Positions 43,299-52,510 of a DNA stretch of 54,657 bases are shown here, piece after piece. The notes below the pieces were generated by a model. It ran no database searches. It was not told where the DNA came from and worked only from the letters and a program-made list of their open reading frames with translations. Numbering within the stretch: the stretch's first letter is position 1; the number at the start of each line of letters is the position of its first letter. A program made the position numbers and the translations under genes. This stretch comes from Streptomyces griseoflavus (GTDB lineage: Bacteria; Actinomycetota; Actinomycetes; Streptomycetales; Streptomycetaceae): contig NZ_BMUC01000005.1 of NCBI RefSeq assembly GCF_014649995.1, positions 5,257-59,913 of the forward strand, in the 5' to 3' direction.

Positions 43299-45464
43299 AT
43301 GAACGCGGAGGCCGTGAATCCCGCGACCCCAGGCCCTGCGACATCTGGTCACGTCGCACCCACGGGAACACGCAGGAAGGCACGCCCCCGGCTCGACCTG
43401 CGCCGTCTCGGCCGTGCCGCACTGCTCGGCGGCACCGCGCGCGACCGGCTCCCCGACGCCATCGGGCACGTCGTCGACGCCCACCGCGCCCATCACCCCG
43501 ACGCCGACCTCGAACCCCTGCGCCGTGCCTATGTGTTGGCCGAGTCCTCGCACCGCGGACAGATGCGCAAGAGCGGCGAGCCGTACATCACCCACCCGCT
43601 CGCCGTGACCCTCATCCTCGCCGAACTGGGGGCCGAGACCACGACCTTGACCGCCTCCCTGCTGCACGACACCGTCGAGGACACGGACGTGACGCTGGAT
43701 CAGGTCCGCGAGGAGTTCGGCGAGGAGGTGCGCTACCTCGTCGACGGCGTCACCAAACTGGAGAAGGTCGACTACGGCGCCGCCGCCGAACCCGAGACCT
43801 TCCGCAAGATGCTCGTCGCCACCGGCAACGACGTCCGCGTGATGTCGATCAAACTCGCCGACCGGCTGCACAACATGCGCACCCTCGGCGTGATGCGCCC
43901 CGAGAAGCAGGAGCGCATCGCCAGGGTGACCCGGGACGTGCTGATCCCGCTCGCCGAACGCCTCGGTGTGCAGGCGCTCAAAACGGAACTGGAAGACCTG
44001 GTCTTCGCGATCCTGCACCCCGAGGAGTACGCGCACACACGCGAGCTGATCGTCCGCAACGCGGCCCGCGCGGACGATCCGCTCGCCGATGTCGCCGACG
44101 ACGTGCGCAAGGTGCTCCGCGAGGCGGACATCACCGCCGAAGTCCTCATCCGCCCACGGCACTTCGTCTCCGTGCACCGGGTGTCGCGAAAACGCGGGCA
44201 GCTGCGCGGCGCCGACTTCGGCCGCCTGCTGGTGCTGGTGAACGAGGACGCCGACTGCTACGGCGTCCTCGGGGAGCTGCACACCTGCCTGACGCCCGTC
44301 GTGTCGGAGTTCAAGGACTTCATCGCGGTACCGAAGTTCAACCTGTACCAGTCGCTGCACACCGCCGTGACCGGAGCGGACGGCCAGATGGTCGAGGTGC
44401 TGATCCGCACCCACCAGATGCACAAGGTCGCCGAGGCCGGGGTCGTCGCCCTCGGCAACCCCTACGCCGCCCCGGAGGAGCAGTCCGCGAGCGACGGCGA
44501 GCGCGTCGACCCCACCCGGCCCGGCTGGCTCTCCCGGCTGCTCGACTGGCAGCGGGCCGCGCCCGACCCCGACACCTTCTGGTCCACCCTGCGCGAGGAC
44601 CTCGCCCAGGACCGCGAGATCACCGTCTTCCGCCCCGACGGGGGCACGCTGGGCCTGCCCGAGGGGGCGACCTGCGTGGACGCCGCCTACGCGCAGTACG
44701 GCGAGGACGCCCACGCGTGCATCGGAGCCCGGGTGAACGGCCGGCTGGCGACGCTGAGCACCGTGCTGAAGGACGGTGACACCGTCCAGCTGCTCATGGG
44801 TCAGGACGCGGCCTCCGAGCCCTCCAGGGAGTGGCTGGAGCACGCGCACACCCCGGCGGCGCGGATCGCCATCCAGCGGTGGCTGACCGCACACCCCGCA
44901 CAGGGCGACGCGGCTGCGGCGCACGCGGACGCGTCGTCCCGGCCCCGCTCCGACGACCTCGCCCCGCCCCAGTCGGGCATCCCGGCGGGGGCGGCGTCCG
45001 GCCGTCCCGCCGCCGCCCAGGTCCTGACCGACCGGGCCGGCGCGCCCGTCCGGCTGGCCGGCTGCTGCACGCCCGTACCGCCCGACGAGGTGACCGGCTT
45101 CGCGGTGCGCGGGGGAGCGGTGACCGTGCACCGCGCGCAGTGCTCCGCGGTGGCGCGCATGAAGGGCGTGGGGCGGGCCGAGGTCGGTGTCCGCTGGGGG
45201 GAGGGCGCCGAGTGCCGGGTCACCCTGGTCGCGGAATCGTTCGTCCGACCGCATCTGCTCGCGGACCTCACCGAGGCCATGGCCCTCGAAGGCGCCGAGA
45301 TCGTCTCCGCGACCGTCGAACCGCCGGACCGGCAGCAGGTGCGCCACACCTACACCGTGCAGTTGCCGGACGCCGCCCGCCTTCCGGCGCTGATGCGCGC
45401 CATGCGCGACGTGGCCGGCGTGTTCGACGTGAGCAGGGCCCAGCCGCAGACCTCGGGCGCCTGA
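43299..45464 (+). CDS. rshA: RelA/SpoT homologue RshA
   Basis: Predicted 721 residues; GGAGG lies 5 nt before ATG 43299. The hydrolase HD domain is intact: HRGQMRKSGEPYITHPLAV, LLHDTVEDTDV, KLADRLHNMRT. The ppGpp synthetase domain has RPRHFVSVHRVSRKRG, then EFKDFIAVPKFNLYQSLHT and VEVLIRTHQMH; several usual residues differ (see findings). TGS (about 450-515), a Cys-containing region (AGCCTPVP) and an ACT domain (about 645-720) follow. It makes and/or degrades (p)ppGpp. The principal relA of Streptomyces lies elsewhere; this is the second long RSH protein. Confidence 0.9.
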   Translation: MNAEAVNPATPGPATSGHVAPTGTRRKARPRLDLRRLGRAALLGGTARDRLPDAIGHVVDAHRAHHPDADLEPLRRAYVLAESSHRGQMRKSGEPYITHPLAVTLILAELGAETTTLTASLLHDTVEDTDVTLDQVREEFGEEVRYLVDGVTKLEKVDYGAAAEPETFRKMLVATGNDVRVMSIKLADRLHNMRTLGVMRPEKQERIARVTRDVLIPLAERLGVQALKTELEDLVFAILHPEEYAHTRELIVRNAARADDPLADVADDVRKVLREADITAEVLIRPRHFVSVHRVSRKRGQLRGADFGRLLVLVNEDADCYGVLGELHTCLTPVVSEFKDFIAVPKFNLYQSLHTAVTGADGQMVEVLIRTHQMHKVAEAGVVALGNPYAAPEEQSASDGERVDPTRPGWLSRLLDWQRAAPDPDTFWSTLREDLAQDREITVFRPDGGTLGLPEGATCVDAAYAQYGEDAHACIGARVNGRLATLSTVLKDGDTVQLLMGQDAASEPSREWLEHAHTPAARIAIQRWLTAHPAQGDAAAAHADASSRPRSDDLAPPQSGIPAGAASGRPAAAQVLTDRAGAPVRLAGCCTPVPPDEVTGFAVRGGAVTVHRAQCSAVARMKGVGRAEVGVRWGEGAECRVTLVAESFVRPHLLADLTEAMALEGAEIVSATVEPPDRQQVRHTYTVQLPDAARLPALMRAMRDVAGVFDVSRAQPQTSGA

Positions 45465-45484
45465 CGGACGCACCGGAGCGTCCG
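45465..45484 (+). terminator. Hairpin after rshA
   Basis: CGGACGC (45465-45471) and GCGTCCG (45478-45484) form a perfect 7-bp stem with a 6-nt loop directly after the rshA stop. No T tract follows. Confidence 0.4.
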
Positions 45485-45562
45485 AGCGGTATGACTGTCC
45501 GATCGGGTGGGTCGGACGCGCGCCGTCACCGGCGTTCACCGGCGCGCTGATAGCCGTGGGGC

Positions 45563-47098
45563 ATGCCGCTCACCCCTCACGCCCCCGCCCCTCGCCGCCG
45601 GAGGGCGGCCACGGCGGTGCTCGCCCCCGCCGTCTGCGTCTGCCTGCTCGCGGCGAGCGACCCCGCCGTCCCGCTCGGCGTCGGCGACCGCCTCTTCCCC
45701 CACCTGGGCAACCCCGGCTACGACGTGCTCGCGTACGACATCGCGCTGGCCTACCCCGGCCGCAACGACCGGCCGCTCGAAGCCGTCACCACGATCGACG
45801 CCCGCGTCACCGCCGACCTCGGCCGGCTCAACCTCGACTTCGCCCACGGCACGGTCCGCTCGGTCGAGGTCGACGGCCGCCCCGCCGCCTTCACCGGCGC
45901 CGGCGAAGACCTGGTGATCACCCCCGTGAACGGCCTCGAGAAGGGGAAACCGGCACGCGTCACCGTCCGGCACACCAGCGACCCGAGGGCCGCCGACCGC
46001 GAGGGCGGCTGGGTGCGCACCGCGGACGGCCTCGCCCTGGCGAACCAGGCCGACGCCGCCCACCTGGTCTTCCCGTGCAACGACCACCCGTCCGACAAGG
46101 CGCTGTTCACCTTCCGGATCACGGCCCCGGACGGCCACACGGCCGTCGCGAGCGGCCTGCCCGCCGACGCCGGCCGTCCCGCGGGCCGCACACGCGGAAC
46201 CACCACCTGGACGTACCGGACCCGGCACCCCATGGCCACCGAACTCGCCCAGGTGTCCATCGGCCGGTCGACGGTCGTGCACCGCACCGGCCCACACGGC
46301 CTGCCCCTGCGGGACGTCGTGCCCACCGGACTCCGCGCGGCGGCCGAACCGTGGCTGGCGAAGACCCCCGGCCAGATCTCCTGGATGGAGGACAGGACCG
46401 GTCCCTACCCGTTCGCGACCTACGGCCTGCTCCTGGCCGACGCGTCCATCGGCTTCGCGCTGGAGACCCAGACCCTCTCCCTCTTCGAGCGGGACATGTT
46501 CACCGACCCCGCCCTCCCCGCCTGGTACGTCGAGTCGATCATGGTGCACGAGCTGGCCCACCAGTGGTTCGGCAACAGCGTCAGCCCCCGCCTCTGGTCC
46601 GACCTGTGGCTCAATGAGGGGCACGCCACCTGGTACGAGACGCTGTACGCCCAGGAGCGGGGCGGCAGGTCCCTGGAAGCCCGGATGAAGGCGGCCTACC
46701 AGGCGTCCGACGCCCGGCGCGCGTCAGGGGGACCGCCCGCCGCACCCCTGCCCCCGGAACCCGGCCGCAAGATCGGCATCTTCCGGCCGGGCGTCTACGA
46801 GGGCGGCGCGCTCGTGCTCTACGCCCTGCGCCAGGAGATCGGCCGCGCCGCCTTCGAGCGCCTGGAACGGGCCTGGGTCACCCGCCACCGCGACGGCAAC
46901 GCCGGGACGGCCGACTTCGTCCGGCTGGCCTCCGAGACCGCCGGACGCGACCTGACCGGCTTCCTGCACCCCTGGCTCCACGGCGCCACGACTCCGCCGA
47001 TGCCCGGCCACCCGCGATGGCGGACCTCGGCCCGGGACGCCGTCCCCGCGAGGCGGCCGGTACCGCCCGCGCATCGACCGGGCCCGGGCCGGGAATAA
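45563..47098 (+). CDS. Secreted M1-family zinc metallopeptidase
   Basis: Predicted 511 residues. N-terminal basic signal peptide (RRRRAATAVLAPAVCVCLLAAS). The M1 aminopeptidase motif HELAHQW has His329, Glu330 and His333, with the third zinc ligand Glu352 in NEGHATW. The GAMEN exopeptidase motif is replaced by IGFALETQTL. The protein has the N-terminal beta and catalytic domains only; classic M1 enzymes are about 850 residues with a large C-terminal domain. Similar short secreted M1 proteins are frequent in Streptomyces. Not obviously operonic with its neighbours. Confidence 0.85.
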   Translation: MPLTPHAPAPRRRRAATAVLAPAVCVCLLAASDPAVPLGVGDRLFPHLGNPGYDVLAYDIALAYPGRNDRPLEAVTTIDARVTADLGRLNLDFAHGTVRSVEVDGRPAAFTGAGEDLVITPVNGLEKGKPARVTVRHTSDPRAADREGGWVRTADGLALANQADAAHLVFPCNDHPSDKALFTFRITAPDGHTAVASGLPADAGRPAGRTRGTTTWTYRTRHPMATELAQVSIGRSTVVHRTGPHGLPLRDVVPTGLRAAAEPWLAKTPGQISWMEDRTGPYPFATYGLLLADASIGFALETQTLSLFERDMFTDPALPAWYVESIMVHELAHQWFGNSVSPRLWSDLWLNEGHATWYETLYAQERGGRSLEARMKAAYQASDARRASGGPPAAPLPPEPGRKIGIFRPGVYEGGALVLYALRQEIGRAAFERLERAWVTRHRDGNAGTADFVRLASETAGRDLTGFLHPWLHGATTPPMPGHPRWRTSARDAVPARRPVPPAHRPGPGRE

Positions 47099-47254
47099 CA
47101 CGATGACGAGACGGGCCGTACCGTGCGACCATCGTCAGGTCCGCACAGCGCGGGCGCGGGAATCTCCCGGGCCGCCCGCACGTTGTGCACAGTGACGGAC
47201 GGTCCCACCGGGCCGGCTCCGTCGCAGACGGTTCACCGACGACGTAAGGACCCA

Positions 47255-48748
47255 ATGACCTCCTCTTCTTCCCCTTCCCAGGACACCAAGCGCCGCGCGC
47301 ACAGCCATCCCGAAGGTCTTCGGGCCGATGCCCTGATGGAAGAGGACGTCGCCTGGAGCCTCGAGATCGACTCGGACCGGGACGGCGACCAGCTCGACCG
47401 CTCCGAGCGGGCGGCTCTGCGCCGTGTCGCCGGCCTCTCCACCGAGCTCGAGGACGTCACCGAGGTCGAGTACCGGCAGCTCCGCCTGGAGCGCGTCGTA
47501 CTCGTCGGGGTGTGGACCTCGGGGACCGTGGGGGACGCGGAGAACTCCCTGGCGGAGCTCGCCGCCCTCGCGGAAACGGCCGGCGCCCTCGTCCTCGACG
47601 GTGTGATCCAGCGCCGCGACAAGCCCGACGCCGCCACCTACATCGGCTCCGGAAAGGCCGAGCAGCTGCGCGACATCGTGCTCGACACGGGCGCGGACAC
47701 CGTCATCTGCGACGGTGAGCTCAGCCCCGGCCAGCTGATCCACCTCGAGGACGTCGTCAAGGTCAAGGTCATCGACCGTACGGCCCTGATCCTCGACATC
47801 TTCGCCCAGCACGCCAAGTCCCGAGAGGGCAAGGCGCAGGTCGCGCTCGCGCAGATGCAGTACATGCTGCCCCGGCTGCGCGGCTGGGGCCAGTCGCTGT
47901 CCCGGCAGATGGGCGGCGGCAAGGGCGGCGGCCTCGCCACCCGCGGCCCCGGTGAGACCAAGATCGAGACGGACCGGCGGCGGATCCGCGAGAAGATGGC
48001 GAAGATGCGCCGTGAGATCGCGGAGATGAAGACCGGCCGTGAGATCAAGCGCCAGGAGCGCCGGCGCAACAAGGTGCCGTCCGTGGCCATCGCGGGCTAC
48101 ACCAACGCCGGCAAGTCCTCGCTGCTCAACCGCCTCACGGGCGCGGGCGTCCTGGTCGAGAACGCCCTGTTCGCCACCCTCGACCCGACCGTGCGGCGGG
48201 CCGAGACACCGAGCGGCCGGCTGTACACGCTGGCCGACACCGTCGGCTTCGTCCGGCACCTGCCGCACCACCTGGTCGAGGCGTTCCGCTCCACCATGGA
48301 GGAGGTCGGCGACGCCGACCTGATCCTGCACGTGGTGGACGGTTCGCACCCGGTCCCCGAGGAGCAGCTCGCCGCGGTGCGCGAGGTGATCAGGGACGTC
48401 GGCGCCACCGGCGTGCCCGAGATCGTCGTGATCAACAAGGCCGACGCGGCCGACCCGCTGACCCTTCAGCGGCTGCTGCGGGTGGAGAAGCGCTCCATCG
48501 CCGTCTCGGCCCGCACCGGCCGGGGCATCGAGGAGCTGCTCGCGCTCATCGACAACGAGCTGCCCCGTCCCTCGGTGGAGATCGAGGCGCTCGTGCCGTA
48601 CACGCACGGCAAGCTGGTCGCCCGCGCCCACGACGAGGGCGAGGTGATCTCCGAGGAGCACACCGCGGAGGGCACCCTGCTCAAGGTCCGGGTGCACGAG
48701 GAGCTGGCGGCGGAACTCACGCCGTTCGTTCCCACGCCGGCCGGCTGA
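47255..48748 (+). CDS. hflX: GTPase HflX
   Basis: Predicted 497 residues from ATG 47255, with AAGGA upstream. N-terminal HflX domain (GTLILDGVIQRR-like region, IGSGKAEQL, QVALAQMQYMLPRLRGWG, then GPGETKIETDRR). G domain from about residue 275: G1 GYTNAGKSSLLN, G3 DTVGF, G4 NKAD. HflX binds the 50S subunit and splits stalled ribosomes under stress. The N-terminal ~70 residues are charged and variable. A strong terminator follows at 48768. Confidence 0.95.
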   Translation: MTSSSSPSQDTKRRAHSHPEGLRADALMEEDVAWSLEIDSDRDGDQLDRSERAALRRVAGLSTELEDVTEVEYRQLRLERVVLVGVWTSGTVGDAENSLAELAALAETAGALVLDGVIQRRDKPDAATYIGSGKAEQLRDIVLDTGADTVICDGELSPGQLIHLEDVVKVKVIDRTALILDIFAQHAKSREGKAQVALAQMQYMLPRLRGWGQSLSRQMGGGKGGGLATRGPGETKIETDRRRIREKMAKMRREIAEMKTGREIKRQERRRNKVPSVAIAGYTNAGKSSLLNRLTGAGVLVENALFATLDPTVRRAETPSGRLYTLADTVGFVRHLPHHLVEAFRSTMEEVGDADLILHVVDGSHPVPEEQLAAVREVIRDVGATGVPEIVVINKADAADPLTLQRLLRVEKRSIAVSARTGRGIEELLALIDNELPRPSVEIEALVPYTHGKLVARAHDEGEVISEEHTAEGTLLKVRVHEELAAELTPFVPTPAG

Positions 48749-48767
48749 CCCGCCCGGAACGGACCGA

Positions 48768-48800
48768 AGGCCCTCCCCCGCACAGCGCGGGGGAGGGCCT
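48768..48800 (+). terminator. Terminator of hflX
   Basis: A perfect 14-bp stem (48768-48781 with 48787-48800) with a 5-nt ACAGC loop, 20 nt after the hflX stop. It is nearly symmetrical and could also end transcription of the convergent protease gene. Confidence 0.8.
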
Positions 48801-48934
48801 CCGTGCGCGCGGAGCGGGCGTACGTCCGCAACCCATGCCGCGACGACCCCCCGTCGGTACGCGCGAACAGTGTGCCGCGCGCCCGTGTGCCGGTCCGGTC
48901 CGGGAGCGCGGCGGCACCCGGACCGGGCCGCCGG

Positions 48935-50152
48935 TCACCGGCCGGCGAACTTCTCGCTGACCGCCTCGTACACGCCCTTGGCCTCGTCACCGAGGCGCGG
49001 ACCCGCCAGCCAGCCCGACGTCACCGGGCCGATGGAGGTGTTGGACACCAGTGCCGGCTTGCCGTCCGAGCCGGTCGTGACCCAGCCGCCACCGGACGAA
49101 CCCGCCGTCATGCTGCACCCGATGCGGTACATCGTCGGGTCGTTTGCGGCCAGCGACAGCCGGCCGGGCTTGTCCGCGCAGCGGTACAGCGTCTGGCCGT
49201 CGTACGGCGGAGCGGCCGGGTAGCCGGTCGCCGTCATCTCCTCCATGTCGGGCACCGCGGGAGCCGCGAAGTCCACCGGCAGCGCCGAACCGACCGTCTC
49301 CTCCAGCGACTTGCCGTTCCCGCCCTTCTCCGGCGTGACATGCATGACCGCGAAGTCGTACGAGGCGCCGTCACCGCCGGTGGCGCCGCCCTGCTCGATC
49401 CACTGGTCCGAGGTCTGCACCCAGTCGCCCCACCAGAGGCCGTACGGAGCGACCTCCTCCTTGGACGCGCCCTCCAGCTCCTGCGCCGACCTGCCCGAGT
49501 CGTTGTACGACGGCACGAAGGCGATGTTGCGGTACCAGCCGCCCTTCTTGCCGGCGTGCACGCAGTGGCCCGCCGTCCACACCATGTTGGACTTGCCCGG
49601 ATTGGCCGGGTCCTGCACCACCGTCGCCGAGCAGACCATCGTGCCCTCGGGGGAGTCGAAGAACACCTTCCCGGCCTCGGGCGCGTTGGCCCGGTACGAC
49701 GCCGGAACGGCCGCCGCCCGCACCGGCTCCGGCGTGGGATCGGTCACGCCCTGGTCGCCGGAGATGTCGCTCTCGTCGACCTCCTGCTCCGGCTCCTCGG
49801 CGTCCCGCATGCGGTCCGGGTCCCACAGGTCCTCGATGATGGGGTTGACGTAGTCCTGCGCCTCGCGCAGCCAGTCGTCCTTGTCCCAGTTCTTCCAGGC
49901 GCCGTCCCGCCACTTGTCGATGTCGATCCCGTGCTCCTTGAGCCGGTCCCTGATGTCGGACGGGATCTTCAGCTTGCCGTCGTCGGCGGCGGTCGCGGAG
50001 GCGTCGGCGCTCACGTCGGTGTCGCCCGAGCCGCAGGCGGTGACGGTGAGGGCGAGTGCCGAGACGAGGGCGACGGAGGCCAGCACGGGGGAGGTTCTGC
50101 GCCGGGCCCGCCCCTCTCGGCGAACGGTGGACGACGGCCGTATGGATCGCAT
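48935..50152 (-). CDS. Secreted trypsin-like serine protease lipoprotein
   Basis: Predicted 405 residues from ATG 50152, with GGGGGAG 8 nt upstream. Signal peptide with two Arg-rich stretches and a lipobox VTAC (lipidated Cys40), followed by a Ser/Asp/Ala tether and a charged Trp-rich region (about 55-130). Catalytic triad by motif: His in VWTAGHCVHAG, Asp in YDFAVMHV, Ser in TAGSSGGGWV. Most like the V8/trypsin-like families. Anchored to the outer face of the membrane; substrate unknown. It stands alone, convergent with hflX. Confidence 0.85.
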   Translation of the reverse strand: MRSIRPSSTVRREGRARRRTSPVLASVALVSALALTVTACGSGDTDVSADASATAADDGKLKIPSDIRDRLKEHGIDIDKWRDGAWKNWDKDDWLREAQDYVNPIIEDLWDPDRMRDAEEPEQEVDESDISGDQGVTDPTPEPVRAAAVPASYRANAPEAGKVFFDSPEGTMVCSATVVQDPANPGKSNMVWTAGHCVHAGKKGGWYRNIAFVPSYNDSGRSAQELEGASKEEVAPYGLWWGDWVQTSDQWIEQGGATGGDGASYDFAVMHVTPEKGGNGKSLEETVGSALPVDFAAPAVPDMEEMTATGYPAAPPYDGQTLYRCADKPGRLSLAANDPTMYRIGCSMTAGSSGGGWVTTGSDGKPALVSNTSIGPVTSGWLAGPRLGDEAKGVYEAVSEKFAGR

Positions 50153-50662
50153 GATCTGACTCCCCCTGAAATGAACGAACATGGTGCTGCGGCCGTCCTC
50201 ACACCCTCGAACCGCGCGGAGTTCACAGGCGCTCCCACGGCCGTCGGGAACGGCACCACACACTATGCGCTCGCTGTGGGGGACATCCGACGGAACGGCA
50301 ACGGTTCGGCCACAAGCCACCTGACCTGGCCGGTCGTCCGGCACTCCACCGGTCCGGCGCCCCGGGGCCACCGGGCGCGCGGGCGGCACGGCCGCGGAAG
50401 CCGGTGCCACCCGTAACCCGGTGGGCGGCCCGCTGTTGGTAGCGGTGGGGGCCCGCCGTCCGCACGGGGGAGCCCCCTGCCCAGAGTTCGGCGCGAGCAC
50501 GGGGAGGACGGTGAACGGTGACGGACCCCCGGTCGGGCCGACGGCCCCGCGCATCGCGTGCTCCCAGCGCGACGGCCGTCACCCCGAGTCCGACCCTGAC
50601 GGCCCCTTCTCCTGACGGACCCGTCGACGCCTCGCACCCTCACCCCCGCACGAGGAGCCGCC
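50153..50662 (+). other. Intergenic region before the siderophore genes
   Basis: This 510-base stretch holds no convincing long gene. It must contain divergent promoters for the protease and the siderophore unit. No iron box resembling the IdeR/DmdR1 palindrome (TTAGGTTAGG half-sites) is visible. One short frame of 34 codons (50511-50615) has high third-position GC and a GGGGAGG nearby (see findings). A GC-rich imperfect hairpin lies around 50446-50477. Confidence 0.4.
50511..50615 (+). CDS. Possible 34-residue small ORF upstream of the siderophore synthetase
   Basis: GTG 50511 starts a 34-codon frame (VNGDGPPVGPTAP..., ending DPDGPFS) with about 88% G/C at third positions. A GGGGAGG lies very close upstream (3 nt). 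It ends 47 nt before the TTG of the synthetase gene. It could be a leader peptide or just chance in GC-rich DNA; no family is recognised. Confidence 0.2.
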   Translation: MNGDGPPVGPTAPRIACSQRDGRHPESDPDGPFS

Positions 50663-52510
50663 TTGCACACGCCCCCCGCGCCGTCCGACCGCACCGGCCC
50701 ACTGGTCCCGCACCAGGAGAGGAGACCGGCCGGCACCGCCCGGCTCCGGGACGGCGCCCCCTGCCCGCTGGAACAGTCCGACCCGCGCCGGGTGGCCCAG
50801 GCGGCGGCCTGCGAGAACCTCCTGCGCTGCTGGGTACGGGAGTCGGACCTCCCGGCGCCGGCCGGTGACGAGCTGCGGATCCCCCTCCCCGCGAGCGGTA
50901 CCGCCCTGCTCGTCCCGGTGCTGTACTGGTCCCCGGCCGGTCTGCACCGCTTCGGGCCGCCCCGCCTGGCAGGCGCCCCGGACCACGCCCCGCCGCTGGA
51001 CGCCGTCGCGCTGGCCGCGCTCCTGGCGCGGGAGAACGCCGGCAGCGCGGACCCCTCGCTCCCGGCGGCCGGTGACAGCACCGACCTCACCGCACGCGTC
51101 GCCGACTCCGTCCGCCGGGTCACCGCCTTCGTCACCGCGCGGCGCGAGAGCCCGGACGACCACCCCGACCGCTTCCTCGCCGCCGAGCAGGCACTCGTCC
51201 TCGGGCATCCGCTGCACCCGGCCCCGAAGAGCCGCGAGGACCTCTCCGACACCGAGGCCGAGCGGTACTCGCCCGAGCTGCGCGGCTCCTTCCCGCTGCA
51301 CTGGCTCGCCGTCGCCCCCTCGCTGCTCGTCACCGACTCCGCCTGGACCGAGCGCGGCCGCACCGTCGCCGCGCCCCGCCTGGCCGAACGGCTCGCCGGC
51401 CCCGGCCTGCCCCTGCCCGACGGATACACGGCCCTGCCCGTCCACCCCTGGCAACTGGGGCAGGTCCGCCACCGCCCGGACGTCGCCGGACTGCTGGACG
51501 CCGGACTGCTCCGCGACCTCGGCAGCCACGGCGACCCCTGGCACCCCACCTCGTCCGTACGGACCGTCCACCGCACCGGCGCCCCGGCCATGCTCAAGCT
51601 GTCCCTGGCCCTGCGCATCACCAACTCCCGCCGGGAGAACCTCCGCAAGGAACTCCACCGGGGCGTCGAGGTCCACCGGCTGCTGCGCACCGGACTGTCC
51701 CGGCAGTGGCGGGCCGCGCACCCCGGCTTCGACATCGTCCGCGACCCGGCCTGGCTCGCCGTGCGCCGGCCCGGCGGCGACCCCGTGTCCGGACTGGACC
51801 TGGTGATCCGCCACAACCCGTTCGGGCCGCACGACGACGTCGCCTGCGTCGCCGGACTCCTCTCACCGCGGCCCCGCCCCGGCGGACCCATGAGATCCCG
51901 GCTCGCCGAGATCGTCCTCCGCCTCGCCGCCCGCACCGGACGGCCGCCCGGGGCCGTCGCCGCCGAGTGGTTCCTGCGCTACCTCGAACACGTGGTGCGG
52001 CCCGTGCTGTGGCTGGACGCGGCGGCCGGCATCGCCCTGGAGGCGCACCAGCAGAACACGCTGGTCCTGCTGGACCCCGACGGCTGGCCCGCGGGCGGAC
52101 GCTACCGCGACAACCAGGGCTACTACTTCCGCGCGTCGCGGCGCACGGAACTCGACGCCCGGCTGCCCGGCATCGGCGAGCACAGCGACACCTTCGTCCC
52201 CGACCCGGTCACCGACGAACGCTTCGCCTACTACCTGGGCATCAACAACGTCCTCGGACTGATCGGCGCCATCGGCTCCCAGCGCCTCGCCGGCGAACGG
52301 CTGCTGCTCGCCGCCTTCCGCCGGTTCCTCACCGAGGTCTCGGCCGGACCGGCCCGCACCCGCGGCACGCTGCCCGCGCTCCTCCTGGACTCACCCGTCC
52401 TGCGCTGCAAGGCCAACCTGCTGACGCGGCTGCACGGCCTCGACGAACTCGTCGGCCCGGTCGACACCCAGTCCGTCTACGTCACCATCGCCAACCCGCT
52501 GCACCCGTGA
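50663..52510 (+). CDS. NIS siderophore synthetase (IucA/IucC family)
   Basis: Predicted 615 residues from TTG 50663; GAGGAG 7 nt upstream supports this uncommon start. IucA/IucC motifs in order: GHPLHPAPKSRED, PVHPWQLGQV, KLSLALRITNSRREN, and EAHQQNTLVLL. The family joins carboxylic acids such as citrate or succinyl units to amines or hydroxamates with ATP. The next gene is an acyl-CoA N-acyltransferase, coupled by a GTGA overlap. Desferrioxamine is usually made by genes elsewhere in Streptomyces; the product here is unknown. No hydroxylase or decarboxylase is in the window. Confidence 0.88.
   Translation: MHTPPAPSDRTGPLVPHQERRPAGTARLRDGAPCPLEQSDPRRVAQAAACENLLRCWVRESDLPAPAGDELRIPLPASGTALLVPVLYWSPAGLHRFGPPRLAGAPDHAPPLDAVALAALLARENAGSADPSLPAAGDSTDLTARVADSVRRVTAFVTARRESPDDHPDRFLAAEQALVLGHPLHPAPKSREDLSDTEAERYSPELRGSFPLHWLAVAPSLLVTDSAWTERGRTVAAPRLAERLAGPGLPLPDGYTALPVHPWQLGQVRHRPDVAGLLDAGLLRDLGSHGDPWHPTSSVRTVHRTGAPAMLKLSLALRITNSRRENLRKELHRGVEVHRLLRTGLSRQWRAAHPGFDIVRDPAWLAVRRPGGDPVSGLDLVIRHNPFGPHDDVACVAGLLSPRPRPGGPMRSRLAEIVLRLAARTGRPPGAVAAEWFLRYLEHVVRPVLWLDAAAGIALEAHQQNTLVLLDPDGWPAGGRYRDNQGYYFRASRRTELDARLPGIGEHSDTFVPDPVTDERFAYYLGINNVLGLIGAIGSQRLAGERLLLAAFRRFLTEVSAGPARTRGTLPALLLDSPVLRCKANLLTRLHGLDELVGPVDTQSVYVTIANPLHP

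Noticed and set aside
50153-50662. Iron-box operator for the siderophore genes
   Set aside because: No palindrome resembling the DmdR/IdeR consensus could be found by eye; recorded as absent rather than claimed.
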